Part shown: positions 26,339 to 35,972 of the stretch, in pieces | Numbering within the stretch: position 1 is the stretch's first letter | How the letters are laid out: each line of letters begins with the position of its first letter | NCBI RefSeq assembly: GCF_003231285.1 | Contig: NZ_QKNS01000003.1 | Location: 496,001 to 560,000, forward strand | Reading direction: 5' to 3' | DNA from: Hymenobacter sediminis | Lineage (GTDB): Bacteria; Bacteroidota; Bacteroidia; Cytophagales; Hymenobacteraceae | DNA: 64,000 nt | The notes under the pieces: generated by a model | What the model was told of the DNA's origin: nothing | What the model saw: the letters and a program-made list of their open reading frames with translations, nothing else | The model's database searches: none | Translations under genes and position numbers: made by a program

Positions 26339-26362
26339 GAAAAGGCGCTTATATGTAAGGTA

Positions 26363-27247
26363 TTACGAAGGGTCGGACAGCAAGGCTACCTGGCGGCCAT
26401 TTGTATCATAAATACCACCGGTGCGGCTGATGTAGAGGCGGCGCTGCTGCCCATCAACCAGCACATAAGGGTAGGTAGTGCTTTCGGAGCGGGTGAGGCG
26501 GCCCACCACCTGAGCGGTCTGGTCTTCCCGGTCTACGCGCACCACGCTGAGGCGGTTAGTGAGGTAGTAAGGCTCGTCCGGGTTGTCGCGGAAGGTGATT
26601 TTGCCAAGTACGCTCACAGAGTTGGCCGTGGTGGCTACCGTGCGCACGGGTGCCGTGGCCCGGTTAGCGAGTACGGCGGGGGTAGCAGACGGAGCGGCCA
26701 CGCGGGTGCTAGCCACAATCTGCTGGTTGGCCCGCTGCCAGCCCTCCCCAATAGCCGTGAGGCGGGTGCGGCGGCCGGGGTGGGTAGGCGACGCCTCATC
26801 GTCGGAAACAACGGCCATGCCGGCTTGCGCCTGGGCTAGGCTGGCTCCCATTTTCCGGAGCACAAAGCCCGAAAACTCGTCGGCTTCCAGCTCATCGGCG
26901 GGGTTGGAGCCGCCCGCACGCAGCGTGTGGCCGTTGAGGTGGTGACCCATTTCGTGGGCCAGAATGCTGATGCCGGCCCAGTCGGTGCGGCCGGCCCGGT
27001 TTACCGCAGCCACAAACTGAGGGTTATACAGGAGGTAGCGCTTGCCGCCATATACTACGGCGGCGGCGTTTTGTACTTCGGTGGTGGCGCGCAGTTCAAA
27101 GCGCGGCTTAAGCCCTACTACGTCCGTAATTTCGCGTAGCACGTCGCGTTGCCCGGTTGAGGTTTGCGCTTGCAGCGAGCCGGTAAGTAGAAGCCACCCG
27201 GCAAGCACCAAGCCTGCGAAGCGGCGGAAGAAGCGTGGGTGGTTCAT
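26363..27247 (-). CDS. exported M48-like zinc metalloprotease
   Basis: This 294-residue protein has a signal peptide (LVLAGWLLLTGSLQAQ) and a gluzincin-type site: HEMGH (98-102) within LAHEMGHHLNGH, and the third ligand glutamate in ELEADEFSG (119-127). This matches small M48-related peptidases. After a linker, the last 90 residues form a beta-rich tail with repeated R-V-D-R and Y-x-L stretches, perhaps a small SH3-like domain. It should act in the periplasm on unknown proteins. It is a single-gene unit between two terminators. Confidence 0.82.
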   Translation of the reverse strand: MNHPRFFRRFAGLVLAGWLLLTGSLQAQTSTGQRDVLREITDVVGLKPRFELRATTEVQNAAAVVYGGKRYLLYNPQFVAAVNRAGRTDWAGISILAHEMGHHLNGHTLRAGGSNPADELEADEFSGFVLRKMGASLAQAQAGMAVVSDDEASPTHPGRRTRLTAIGEGWQRANQQIVASTRVAAPSATPAVLANRATAPVRTVATTANSVSVLGKITFRDNPDEPYYLTNRLSVVRVDREDQTAQVVGRLTRSESTTYPYVLVDGQQRRLYISRTGGIYDTNGRQVALLSDPS

Positions 27248-27356
27248 GAAAAAATCCTGTTAGGTGTAAAGTCTGATTTACAATAACCTTGCCGGAAATA
27301 TCAACCGAAGTCAACAAACTCAAGGCAAGTAAGCAAAGGGTGAGCCCCTGTTTTTC

Positions 27357-27364
27357 TATCTTTA
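27357..27364 (+). promoter_or_regulatory. -7 element TATCTTTA of the secreted protease gene
   Basis: TATCTTTA lies 70 bases before the ATG at 27435. No clear -33 TTG is at the standard distance. Confidence 0.4.
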
Positions 27365-27434
27365 CACCCTCACTGGGAACTTCCTGATGAGCGGACGGAA
27401 AAAGAGAGCAAGGGCAGAATAGCTACTGAGTTAC

Positions 27435-29522
27435 ATGAAAAAAACACAATTAACCCGGAATAGGTTCGTCCGGGCGTGTGCTAGTGTGGGGCTGGTGCTG
27501 GCGGTTACGCTAGGCACAGCCGCCGCGCAAGATGCGTGCATGCTGGAGCCCTTGCCCCTAAGCCGCCGGGTGGCCGCTGCCACGCTGGTAGTGGAAGCCC
27601 GCGTAGCCGCAACCCGGAGCCAGAACGAGGGCCCTCACATTGTTACGCTCAACGAGCTGGAAGTATTTAAAGTATTTCGGGGGGTGTTGCCTGCCGAAAA
27701 ACTCACGTTAGTGACGGCCGGTGGCACGGTAGGGTTGCGCCGGGAAGAGGTGACTAACTCCGCCAAACTAGCTGTAGGCCAGCAGGGTGTGTTTCTTCTG
27801 GAGCCTGACCCCAAGCACCCCGGCCACTACCGTTTGTACGCAGGCCCCCAGGGCCTCATCAGCTACGACTTGGTGACGGCCACGGCGTCGGAGCCGTTTG
27901 CACGGTATGCTTCTATTGAGCAGGAATTGTATCAGGCGCTGGAAAGCCAAACGGGGCAAGCCTTGCGCCCCGTGCGAACCAACTCTCAACTGCAGGCCCG
28001 GCTGAGCCGGGCGGCCCGCCCCGCCGCTGCTCCCGTAATTAGTGAGCTGAGCCCGGCTACTATTACGGCCGGTACGGGCAGTGTTCTGACCATTACCGGC
28101 TCGGGCTTCGGGGCGGAGCAGGGCGGTGGTACTGTCAGCTTCCGGAACGCCGATAACGGTGGGCAGTCCTTCGTGTCGCCGCTTCCTGCGGATTATATCA
28201 GCTGGTCGGATACACAAATTAAAGTGCGGGTTCCTTCCGTGACCGTGGGTGACGCCGGTACCGCCGGATCGGGCCCCGTGCTGGTAACTAATGCTACCCG
28301 CGAGAGTAGCCTGAGCGCAGGTAATCTGCTGATTAACTACGCGCTCATCAACCTTGATTACCAGGCGAGTGGCACTTCTCCGAGTATCGCCTACGGGGTA
28401 GCCCTGGCTGGCCCCGACAAGCAGGGGGGCTACACCCTGCAGTATAACGAGCGGTTTGCCGCTAACCTGCCCGCCAAAGCAGCCTTCGAGCGGGCCTTGC
28501 TTACCTGGCGCAATGGGGTAGGGGCCAACCGAAAAGCGGCGGCTGAAACCACTCCTATTAATGCTGACGATCAGCAGGATAATGTGAACGTGGTCAGCTT
28601 TGATGACGCCAGTGAGCTGCCTGCCGGTGTGTTGGGAGTAACCTACTCCTACTATACCGGCTGCAGTGACGGTCGCACGATTAATTGGGTGCTGGATGGT
28701 ACCGATTACATCTTCGATGGAGAGCGGGACTGGCAGTTTACCACGGCTGACCCCACGGGCGAACAAACCGACTTTGAAACCGTAGCCCTACACGAGCAGG
28801 GGCATGGCATTCAGTTGGGGCATATTATTAAGCCCGGTGCCGTGATGCACTTCGCCGTTCGAGTCAATACAAAAAACCGCACCCTCAGCCCTGAAAGTGA
28901 CGTAGCCGGCGGCCAGGCCGAAACTAACTTTAGCTTGGCGGCTGTCAATTGTGGCCTGGGAGCGTACGTGCCGCTGGCGCCGCTGCCCGTAACGCTGGTC
29001 AGCTTTGACGCCGAAGTCCGCCGCGAAGGCGTGCAGTTGCGCTGGCGCACAGCGGCGGAGCTGCAAAGCAGCTTTTTCACCGTAGAAGCCTCTGATGCTC
29101 CCGATGCTTCCGGCTGGACAGAGTTGACGCAGGTAGCCGCCGCGGGCACTACGGCTACTCCCCACAACTACACCTACCTCGATACCCATCCTCTCACGGG
29201 GCTGCGCTACTACCGCTTGCGGCAGCAGGATTTGGATGGCACGGTGCACTATTCTTCGGTAGCAACCGTAACGCCGCAGGCCGGAGCCAAACTGGTAGCG
29301 TATCCGAACCCGTTCACGGCGGAGTTACGGGTAGAACTGCCTGCCGCGCCCGCCGCCACCTTGCAATTGCTCGACCTGACGGGCCGCAACGTGTACTCCC
29401 AGCGGGTGCCTGCCGCGCAAACCTTCCTGACCTTTACGCCACCCGCCCTGCGGCCGGGCGTGTACGTGCTGGAGTGGCGCGGCAACGGACAGGTGCTGCG
29501 CACCCGATTGGTAAAGCAATAG
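27435..29522 (+). CDS. secreted zinc metalloprotease with IPT domain and T9SS sorting domain
   Basis: This 695-residue protein has a signal peptide ending near AAAQ (31), an N-terminal beta domain, an IPT/TIG domain (about 200-300, PVISELSPATITAGTGS), and a metzincin-like catalytic domain with HEQGHGIQLGH (453-463) and a following methionine (VMH, 470-472) as Met-turn candidate. In the metzincin pattern HExxHxxGxxH the glycine is replaced by Gln460. The last 75 residues (YPNPF near 614, LLDLTGRNV, RPGVYVLEW) form a type-A sorting domain, so export by the type IX system is expected. The protease substrate is unknown. It ends in a strong shared terminator. Confidence 0.85.
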   Translation: MKKTQLTRNRFVRACASVGLVLAVTLGTAAAQDACMLEPLPLSRRVAAATLVVEARVAATRSQNEGPHIVTLNELEVFKVFRGVLPAEKLTLVTAGGTVGLRREEVTNSAKLAVGQQGVFLLEPDPKHPGHYRLYAGPQGLISYDLVTATASEPFARYASIEQELYQALESQTGQALRPVRTNSQLQARLSRAARPAAAPVISELSPATITAGTGSVLTITGSGFGAEQGGGTVSFRNADNGGQSFVSPLPADYISWSDTQIKVRVPSVTVGDAGTAGSGPVLVTNATRESSLSAGNLLINYALINLDYQASGTSPSIAYGVALAGPDKQGGYTLQYNERFAANLPAKAAFERALLTWRNGVGANRKAAAETTPINADDQQDNVNVVSFDDASELPAGVLGVTYSYYTGCSDGRTINWVLDGTDYIFDGERDWQFTTADPTGEQTDFETVALHEQGHGIQLGHIIKPGAVMHFAVRVNTKNRTLSPESDVAGGQAETNFSLAAVNCGLGAYVPLAPLPVTLVSFDAEVRREGVQLRWRTAAELQSSFFTVEASDAPDASGWTELTQVAAAGTTATPHNYTYLDTHPLTGLRYYRLRQQDLDGTVHYSSVATVTPQAGAKLVAYPNPFTAELRVELPAAPAATLQLLDLTGRNVYSQRVPAAQTFLTFTPPALRPGVYVLEWRGNGQVLRTRLVKQ

Positions 29523-29528
29523 ATGACC

Positions 29529-29594
29529 CTACCCCCACAAAAAGGCGCAACCCTGGAAAGTATACTCCGGGGTTGCGCCTTTTTGTGGGGGTAG
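29529..29594. terminator. very long bidirectional hairpin terminator
   Basis: Arms of 25 bases (29529-29553 and 29570-29594; CTACCCCCACAAAAAGGCGC at the outer end) pair perfectly around a 16-base loop. It lies between the convergent protease and ABC transporter genes and contains GGGGGTAG at one edge, as does the 38926-38995 hairpin. Confidence 0.85.
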
Positions 29595-29607
29595 AAGCCC
29601 GCAGGCT

Positions 29608-31404
29608 CTAGGCGGTTACTTTTGCTTGAGCCGGGGCAATGGCCGACTGCGGCCGCTCCCCGATCTGCTGGCGCCACATGGCGTAGTAGAGGCCCCGCTG
29701 GGCCAGAAGTTCCTCGTGGCGGCCGGCCTCGGCAACATGACCACGCTCCAGTACAAAAATACGGTCGGCGTGCAGGATGGTGCTGAGGCGGTGAGCAATA
29801 AGAATGGTGATGTGCTGGCGAGAACCAGAAAGGTCGCGCACCGTCTGGCTGATTTCCTCTTCCGTGAGCGAGTCAAGGGCCGAAGTGGCTTCGTCGAATA
29901 CCAGCAGGGTAGGGCGGCGCAGAAGAGCCCGCGCGATGCTCAGGCGTTGCTTTTCCCCGCCCGATACCTTCACGCCGCCTTCTCCAATAACTGTATCGAG
30001 GCCCAGCGGCGCGCGGGCCAGCAGGGTGTGCGCGGCCGCTTGGTGCAGGGCCTGAATGCACTGCTCGTCGGTGGCGTGAGGAGCTACAAAGCGCAGGTTT
30101 TCGCGGATGGTGCCGGCAAACAGCTGAGTGTCTTGGGTTACAAACCCAATTTGCTCGCGCAGTAAGTCCAGGTCTAGCTCGGGGCCGGGAATGCCGTTGT
30201 AGAGGATCTGACCGGTGGCAGGGGGGTAGAGGCCCACTAGCAGCTTTACCAGGGTCGTTTTGCCCGAGCCCGAAGGCCCCACGAAAGCAATAGTCTCGCC
30301 GAGCTTGGTCTGGAAGCTGATACCATCCAGAGCCGGGGCGCTGGCCGTGAGGTGCTGGAAGTGCACGTCCTGAAAGGTCAGGGTTTCTATTTTCTCAATC
30401 ACCTTAGGGTGAGTGGGCTTTACTTCCTTGGGCGTATCCAGAATCTGCTGGTAGTTGGCCAGGGAAGCTTCCGTTTCGCGGTACACGTTGATGATGGTGC
30501 CCATTTCCTGCAGCGGCCCAAAAATGGCGAAGGAGTAGAAGAAGAACGTAATGAACTTGCCCGGCTCAATCACCTCCTGCACTACCAGAAACACCAGCAT
30601 GAGCAGAATCACGTTGCGCATCAGGTTCACGAAGGTGCCCTGCACGAACGATAAGGAGCGTAGGTAGCGCACCTTTTTTAGCTCTAGCTTCAGGATTTTT
30701 TTGGTGGTAGCGTTCAGGCGCTGGGTTTCCTGCTGGGCTAGCCCTAGGCTCTTAATCAGCTCGATGTTACGCAGGCTTTCCGTGGTGGAGCCGGCCAGCG
30801 CCGTGGTTTCGGCCACAATGGTTTTTTGAATTGTTTTAATCCGCTTGCTCAGAAACAAGCTCAACGTAGCCAGCAGCGGAATCGTCAGGAAGTACACCAC
30901 CGCAATGGGCCAGTACACGCTGATGGCGTACCACGTCACGAACAGAATGGCCACCAAGGAAATAAACAGCACGTTCACGAAGCTCTGAATGAGCTTCTCC
31001 ACGTCGGTGCGCACTTTCTGGAGCTTGCCCAGGGTTTCGCCAGAACGCTGGTCCTCAAACACCTGATAGGGTAACTCCAAGGAATGCTGCAACCCATCGG
31101 AGTATAGCTGCGCCCCTAGCCGCTGGGTAATAACGTTGGTGTAGTAGTCCTGAAAATTCTTGGCAATGCGCGACACCATGGCTACGCCCAAGGCTTTCAG
31201 GACGAGCAGACCAGCCCCGCCCGTAAGAAACGCCCAGAACGTAGGATGCTGGCCGGTCTTTAGCTTAGGGGATACGTAACGGTCAATAATCTGCCCCAGG
31301 ATATACGGGTCGAGTAGGGAGAAAATCTGGTTGATGGCCGCCAGCAACAACGCCAACGCCAGCAGGCCCCAGTAGTTGCGCAGATAGCTGTAAAGAAGTT
31401 TCAT
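29608..31404 (-). CDS. ABC transporter, fused permease and ATPase
   Basis: This 598-residue protein is a type-I ABC exporter half-transporter: six membrane helices in the first 320 residues (LLALALLLAAINQIFSLLDPYI at the start), then an ATPase domain with Walker A GPSGSGKT, signature VSGGEKQRLSIARALL, Walker B LLVFDEATSALD and the H-loop in LIAHRLSTI. It would work as a dimer, exporting lipid, peptide or drug; the substrate is unknown. The ATG at 31404 (MKLLYSYLRNYW) is preferred to a frame that remains open 55 codons upstream. No second subunit is adjacent, so a homodimer is likely. Confidence 0.9.
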   Translation of the reverse strand: MKLLYSYLRNYWGLLALALLLAAINQIFSLLDPYILGQIIDRYVSPKLKTGQHPTFWAFLTGGAGLLVLKALGVAMVSRIAKNFQDYYTNVITQRLGAQLYSDGLQHSLELPYQVFEDQRSGETLGKLQKVRTDVEKLIQSFVNVLFISLVAILFVTWYAISVYWPIAVVYFLTIPLLATLSLFLSKRIKTIQKTIVAETTALAGSTTESLRNIELIKSLGLAQQETQRLNATTKKILKLELKKVRYLRSLSFVQGTFVNLMRNVILLMLVFLVVQEVIEPGKFITFFFYSFAIFGPLQEMGTIINVYRETEASLANYQQILDTPKEVKPTHPKVIEKIETLTFQDVHFQHLTASAPALDGISFQTKLGETIAFVGPSGSGKTTLVKLLVGLYPPATGQILYNGIPGPELDLDLLREQIGFVTQDTQLFAGTIRENLRFVAPHATDEQCIQALHQAAAHTLLARAPLGLDTVIGEGGVKVSGGEKQRLSIARALLRRPTLLVFDEATSALDSLTEEEISQTVRDLSGSRQHITILIAHRLSTILHADRIFVLERGHVAEAGRHEELLAQRGLYYAMWRQQIGERPQSAIAPAQAKVTA

Positions 31405-31631
31405 TGAGAGAAAAAGAGGGGAGACAGATAAGAAGTGCAAACCTACCCGGAAGGTTTGAACTTTGCTTTGCCGCCGACAGTCCAGTTTGGCACAGGAGCC
31501 TTTTTGCCAGTTGACATGGCTGGCGTTTACGGCCGCAGAGGGGGTAGGCGGCGCAAGAGGCACGGCCATCCATCAGTCAGACCCCTCCAGCGTTGGATCA
31601 GGGCATACTACTAGCCTCGCACTACAAGAAA

Positions 31632-33335
31632 CTATGCCGTAGCCTCACCAGCGGTGCTGGCTACCAGGCGGGTGCTGCCAGGCACCATCACGGGTGGGGT
31701 AGCAGTAGGGCGGTAGTGCTGAGATAGTAGGTGAGTAGTGCTGGGTGGCTCAGGGCCCTGATGCAGAGCCAAAATCTGGGTTTTCAATTCTGCCTCGTCA
31801 CGGCTCACGCCCCGATCGTGCTGCTGGGCGTGCTCCTCCCACGATTCCGTCATGAAATACTCTACCATCCGGGTTGGGTCGGCCAGATCGGCATATAGGC
31901 CCCAGCCAATGGCCCCTTCCCGGCGCCGAATGCGGGCTAGCTGCTCCATCAGATAGGTGAAGGTGGGTCGGTCGGGGAGGGCCACACGGTAGGTAGTAGT
32001 AATGATAACCGGGCCATCTTCCGGGTCGGGCTCCTCGGCCAGAATGGGCTCGGGGCGGGGCCGAGCGGGCGTGTGGTCGAGGCTTTCGGGAGAGTTGCGC
32101 AGCGAGAACCGCAGAGCTAGCAGCATCGTTAGGCCCAGCCAGCTAGCGGCTCCGGCCAAGGTGAGGGGTAGGCCCACGCGCTCTGCCACAGTGCCCCATA
32201 CCACGCTGCCCAGAGCCATGCCGCCCTGAATGGTGAGTAGATACAGGCTGATGGTGCGGGCCTGCACCCAACGCGGCACCACCGTCTGTACCCCCACACT
32301 AAACGAGTTCAGCACCAGCATCCAGGCCATGCCTACCAAAGTCAGGAGCCCATACAGCAGCCAGTGGTTATTGGCGTAGCCCAGTCCTAGTAAGCTCACG
32401 GCAAAGGCCCCGGTCGCCAGCGTCACGCGCCAGTCGATGCTGAGGCGGCGGTTGAGGCGGGGCAGGATGAACGCCGCAATAACGGCCCCCAGCCCCATGC
32501 AGGAGAGCAGCAAGGAGTAGAAGGAAGTAGGCTCGTGAAGGCGGCGCGCTACCACGGCCGGCATCAGGGCAAACAAGGCGCTGGCTCCAAAGGTGAAGCA
32601 CACCCCCCGGACCAAAATGTGCTGCACGGCTGGGGCAAAACGCGCGTAGCGGATGCCACCCCGAATGGCCGCTACCAGCCGTTCCGTGGCCAGGGCAGAG
32701 GTAGCCTGAGGTTCGCGCTTCCAGCTGTACACCATGTAAATAGTAGCCAGAAACGACAACCCATTCAGTAGAAAGGCCGCACCGGCCGAGAAGTAGCCGA
32801 TAACCAACCCGCCCAGAGCCGGACCAAACGCACGGGCCAGATTGAAGCTCACGCTGTTGAGAGCAATGGCCTGGGGTAGTTCTTGGCGAGGCACCAGTTC
32901 CGGCGTCACGGTTTGCCAAACGGGGTTGTTCAGAGCCCCGCCCAGGCCCAGCAGAAACGTGAGGGTAAGGAGCAGCCAAGGGTTGTTCAGCCCCATCAGC
33001 GTTACGGTGGCCAGGAGTAGCGCCACCACCGCCATCCAGGTTTGGGTAGCCAGCAGCATTTTGCGGCGGTCCACCAAGTCGGCCAGAGCTCCGGCGGGCA
33101 GGCTGAGTAGAAAGACAGGCAGCGCCGAGGCTGTTTGGAGCAGTGCCACCAGCACCGGCGAGGTGGTCAGCTCCGTCATCAGCCCCACCGCCCCCACGTT
33201 CTGCATCCATGTCCCGATGTTCGACACGAAAGACGCAATCCACAGCATCCGAAAAAATGGGATTTTCAGGGGCGTGAAAGGCGAGGTGGACGGAGCAGGA
33301 TTAGTAGGAACAGTGATGGGAGCTGAAGCAGACAT
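31632..33335 (-). CDS. MFS_3-type exporter with a C-terminal monooxygenase-like domain
   Basis: This 567-residue protein has about 11-12 membrane helices in its first 410 residues, with MFS motif A as LADLVDRRKM (near 85). It then has a soluble tail: an acidic Pro-rich linker and a domain with RVALPDRPTFTYLMEQLARIRRREG and TRMVEYFMTESWEEHAQQHDR, which resembles antibiotic-biosynthesis-monooxygenase (dimeric ferredoxin-like) domains. This fusion is known in the MFS_3 family (Pfam 'transmembrane secretion effector'). It likely exports a small molecule. It stands alone; the leader carries the CTCACC/TTTCAC pattern also seen before 2572, 43135 and 44089. Confidence 0.87.
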   Translation of the reverse strand: MSASAPITVPTNPAPSTSPFTPLKIPFFRMLWIASFVSNIGTWMQNVGAVGLMTELTTSPVLVALLQTASALPVFLLSLPAGALADLVDRRKMLLATQTWMAVVALLLATVTLMGLNNPWLLLTLTFLLGLGGALNNPVWQTVTPELVPRQELPQAIALNSVSFNLARAFGPALGGLVIGYFSAGAAFLLNGLSFLATIYMVYSWKREPQATSALATERLVAAIRGGIRYARFAPAVQHILVRGVCFTFGASALFALMPAVVARRLHEPTSFYSLLLSCMGLGAVIAAFILPRLNRRLSIDWRVTLATGAFAVSLLGLGYANNHWLLYGLLTLVGMAWMLVLNSFSVGVQTVVPRWVQARTISLYLLTIQGGMALGSVVWGTVAERVGLPLTLAGAASWLGLTMLLALRFSLRNSPESLDHTPARPRPEPILAEEPDPEDGPVIITTTYRVALPDRPTFTYLMEQLARIRRREGAIGWGLYADLADPTRMVEYFMTESWEEHAQQHDRGVSRDEAELKTQILALHQGPEPPSTTHLLSQHYRPTATPPVMVPGSTRLVASTAGEATA

Positions 33336-33646
33336 ATCCCCACTACGTGGAAGTGAAATGGAGAGATAGTGAAAAGGTGAGTTTGCTGTTCAACCTGACC
33401 CCGAGAGGTGGCGTGGAAGGTCCGCCCATCAATAAAAAGCTCCGACATATAGATGTTCAAAGCCCCAGCGGAGCGGCACCGCTGAATGCAGAGGTGCCAC
33501 CCCGCTGGGGCTTTTCGCGGTTGAGAGGGGGTAGGCATTCTACCGCTAGAGCTTAACGCTATTGGCGTTTTGGGTTTCTACCAGTAGCTATCCTCTCTGG
33601 GTTGCTCATTGAAGCGTATTGGACATCAACCTTTCGATTTCACCAC
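33336..33646. other. noncoding region with leader motif and a terminator
   Basis: This 311-base gap holds the leader of the MFS_3 gene, in which the minus strand reads AAACTCACC, TTTCACTATCTC and ATTTCACTT in series, and a hairpin at 33459-33514 belonging to the gene on the left strand's next unit. The remaining 130 bases before 33646 show no structure I can name. Confidence 0.6.
33459..33514 (-). terminator. hairpin terminator of the large envelope protein gene
   Basis: AAAGCCCCAGCGG and GGCACC (33459-33480) pair with GGTGCC and CCGCTGGGGCTTT (33493-33514), with a small internal mismatch and 12-base loop. It lies about 130 bases past the minus-strand stop at 33647. Confidence 0.7.
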
Positions 33647-35803
33647 TTACAGTCGGATTCCAATACCAGGCCCAAACAGGAAGAAAGCAGAGCGTTTGTT
33701 CATAAGGTAGCCGCCACCTATGTAGAGCGGGAAGGTAAGTTTAGCGTCAGAGCGGGTCGGATATACGGAGCCTAGCACCACAATACCCAGGTCACGATTC
33801 ACATTAGCATCCTGGCTAAGGTTGAATGCATTTAGTGCCACAAAGCCAGCCCCCACTTTGTAAGGCCGTAGTTTGTTGATCTTGGTGGGGTGATAGAAGC
33901 TCAACTGAGCCAGCGTAGCCAAGGAAATACCCCCAAACGAAGTAAAGCTAGATTCTCCTTTGTACTTCGTAAGCAAGCCACCTGGAAAGCTGATGTCAAT
34001 ATCAAACTTTACGCGGCGCTGCAGTACCAGTTCCAACTTCTGCGTGAAGCCCGGCTCTTGATATTGAGCTTGGTTATGGCGTACAGTAATGATAATCGTG
34101 CTCCAGTCATCAAGCGAATAAGTTTTACGGGCTGAGAGCAAATTATTGAGGCTGATGTTTCCTACTTGACATTGTTTATCCTGATAGAAAGCAGCCCTCA
34201 CTGAGCTTTCGTCGGGGCATATTATCACATTATCGACGGTGCGCATCTCAATCAGTTCACCTTTGGCGTTTTGGGTCCGGATGTCAAAGGATAAGTATTG
34301 CTTACCGTAGAGCTGCTTATCTGAATCGATACCGGCCGTGTTAAAACTGAATACCACGTCGCTCACGGTACGATCGTACAGCACCGGTCCGTTCAGGCGG
34401 GTAATGGGACGAGGAGCTTCACCGAAGGTTACGCCCACAAAATCGAGCGGGTGAGGACGCTGAAACTCCCGTACCGCCAGAGCGTGTCCAGTAGGCTGGC
34501 CCGAGTTGAAGATGGTGATACGCTTCTTGTCAATCGTCACCGGAATCTGCACACGGTACACCACAGCCGATTCAGAACGGATGCTGGAGTCGGAGGGAAT
34601 GATCTGCACATCCTCAAAGTGAAAGCGGGCCCGCGTCAGAGATTCTCCTTCCAGGCGCACATCCACGGTTTCGCCCGGGTTCACGTTGGTGTTCGTGGTC
34701 CAGTCACCGCCCCGGTGGCGCACACTCACAGCGCTGATGGCGGTTTTGGGCGAGATGTTGAAGTTGGTAACGTACTTGGCCTGGTCGTTTTCCTTGATGT
34801 AAAGGTAGCTCTCGGTCTGTCGGTGGGTGTTGTATACCCGCAGCCAGCACAGCACCCGGTCGTTGGTGAGGTACTGACGAGTAAACAGTTCGGCAATTAG
34901 GGCACCACCGGCCTCTTCCTGGTCCTCAATGCGGTAGGTGCGCTTTAGGTCGAAGGTGCGGCCATTATCCAGAATGAGCTCCACGCCCCGGCGGCGCGAG
35001 GCTTCGTCCAGGGTTATTTCCTTTTTATCAACGCTCAGGAAGCGCAGGCGCGAGGCCTTTACCGTAAATTCCTGGCGGATGGGGGGTAGGGAGTAGGTGA
35101 CGCGGCGGTTGTTATCGGTCAGGAAAGGGCGCTCGGTTTGGGGGCGCAGCGTTAGTTGGCGCGTGCCTAAGGCATTGGGCAGTACGTGCAGGCGAAGCAC
35201 GCCTTTTTCCTGCTCAATGCGGTAGTCAATGTCCTGCCCGCGGGTCCATTCCGGCGTGACGCGAATATTTTTGGGGTTGTTGCTGATCAGGTCAAACACT
35301 TTTTCCTCGCCCACGAAAAGCTCCGTATCCGAGGGACGGAACTCCAGCAAAGTACGTGTGACGGGCAGCAGCTTTACGGTTTGAGTCAGCGGAGGGCGGC
35401 CGACGGAGTCGGTTGCTTGGCGGAAGGTTAAGCTCAGAAACTTGTTGCCGCCTAAATCCTTAAACCGCAGCTTAGCCCGATAGTAGCTCCCGCCATCTAC
35501 GGCCGTCAGGGAGTCAATCAGGGTGAAATCGGCGGAGCGCTGCAGGCGCAGGCTGCGGGCAGCTGCTTCCGGGTACACCAGCAACTCGGCCGTTTCGTCG
35601 TCTTGGCGGTAGGTAAAGTACAAATGGGGCTCACCCTGTACGGCCACCGTGTTGCGGCTGAGGCTGTAGCGGGTAGTATCAGTGCGCAGGCTCAGGTCGC
35701 GCACGAGAGGTTGCTGGGCATGAGCAGTTAGGCCACAGAGTAGTAGCAGCAGGACCAGGCCCCACGCGCCCGGTAGCCTGCGGAACCCGGAGAAGTTCAA
35801 CAC
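33647..35803 (-). CDS. large exported protein of unknown function
   Basis: I do not recognise a family with certainty. The protein of about 718 residues has a signal peptide (GLVLLLLLCGLTAHAQQ) and long beta-rich domains, with repeated Thr/Arg-rich strands. The last 130 residues alternate hydrophobic and polar residues (VGAGFVALNAF, LTFPLYIGGGYL, FFLFGPGIGIRL) and could form outer-membrane strands. No ATG is available; GTG at 35803 is chosen because a TACCTTTG promoter element lies about 45 bases upstream, and TTG codons at 35812 and 35800 are alternatives. It may be a Bacteroidota outer-membrane protein. The start is uncertain. Confidence 0.7.
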   Translation of the reverse strand: MLNFSGFRRLPGAWGLVLLLLLCGLTAHAQQPLVRDLSLRTDTTRYSLSRNTVAVQGEPHLYFTYRQDDETAELLVYPEAAARSLRLQRSADFTLIDSLTAVDGGSYYRAKLRFKDLGGNKFLSLTFRQATDSVGRPPLTQTVKLLPVTRTLLEFRPSDTELFVGEEKVFDLISNNPKNIRVTPEWTRGQDIDYRIEQEKGVLRLHVLPNALGTRQLTLRPQTERPFLTDNNRRVTYSLPPIRQEFTVKASRLRFLSVDKKEITLDEASRRRGVELILDNGRTFDLKRTYRIEDQEEAGGALIAELFTRQYLTNDRVLCWLRVYNTHRQTESYLYIKENDQAKYVTNFNISPKTAISAVSVRHRGGDWTTNTNVNPGETVDVRLEGESLTRARFHFEDVQIIPSDSSIRSESAVVYRVQIPVTIDKKRITIFNSGQPTGHALAVREFQRPHPLDFVGVTFGEAPRPITRLNGPVLYDRTVSDVVFSFNTAGIDSDKQLYGKQYLSFDIRTQNAKGELIEMRTVDNVIICPDESSVRAAFYQDKQCQVGNISLNNLLSARKTYSLDDWSTIIITVRHNQAQYQEPGFTQKLELVLQRRVKFDIDISFPGGLLTKYKGESSFTSFGGISLATLAQLSFYHPTKINKLRPYKVGAGFVALNAFNLSQDANVNRDLGIVVLGSVYPTRSDAKLTFPLYIGGGYLMNKRSAFFLFGPGIGIRL

Positions 35804-35847
35804 GGCAATCAAATGGAAAAGCAGCTCCCGACCCACCGAAAGCTGTG

Positions 35848-35855
35848 CAAAGGTA
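35848..35855 (-). promoter_or_regulatory. -7 element TACCTTTG of the large exported protein gene
   Basis: On the minus strand TACCTTTG fits the Bacteroidota -7 consensus. It argues that the long upstream extension of the open frame (to 35932) is not translated. Confidence 0.5.
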
Positions 35856-35936
35856 GGATTCTGGCAAGGGCGGTGGCACTTCCGGCCGCTGAAATTTTCA
35901 GCATTTCCTACCTCCCGGCTGCATTGTCGCAAAACA

Positions 35937-35971
35937 AAAAAGGCCTTCCGCGAGAAGCAGAAGGCCTTTTT
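35937..35971 (-). terminator. terminator of the first tRNA-Glu gene
   Basis: AAAAAGGCCTTC and its complement GAAGGCCTTTTT (right arm 35960-35971) form a strong stem directly after the minus-strand tRNA. Confidence 0.85.
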
Positions 35972-35972
35972 G

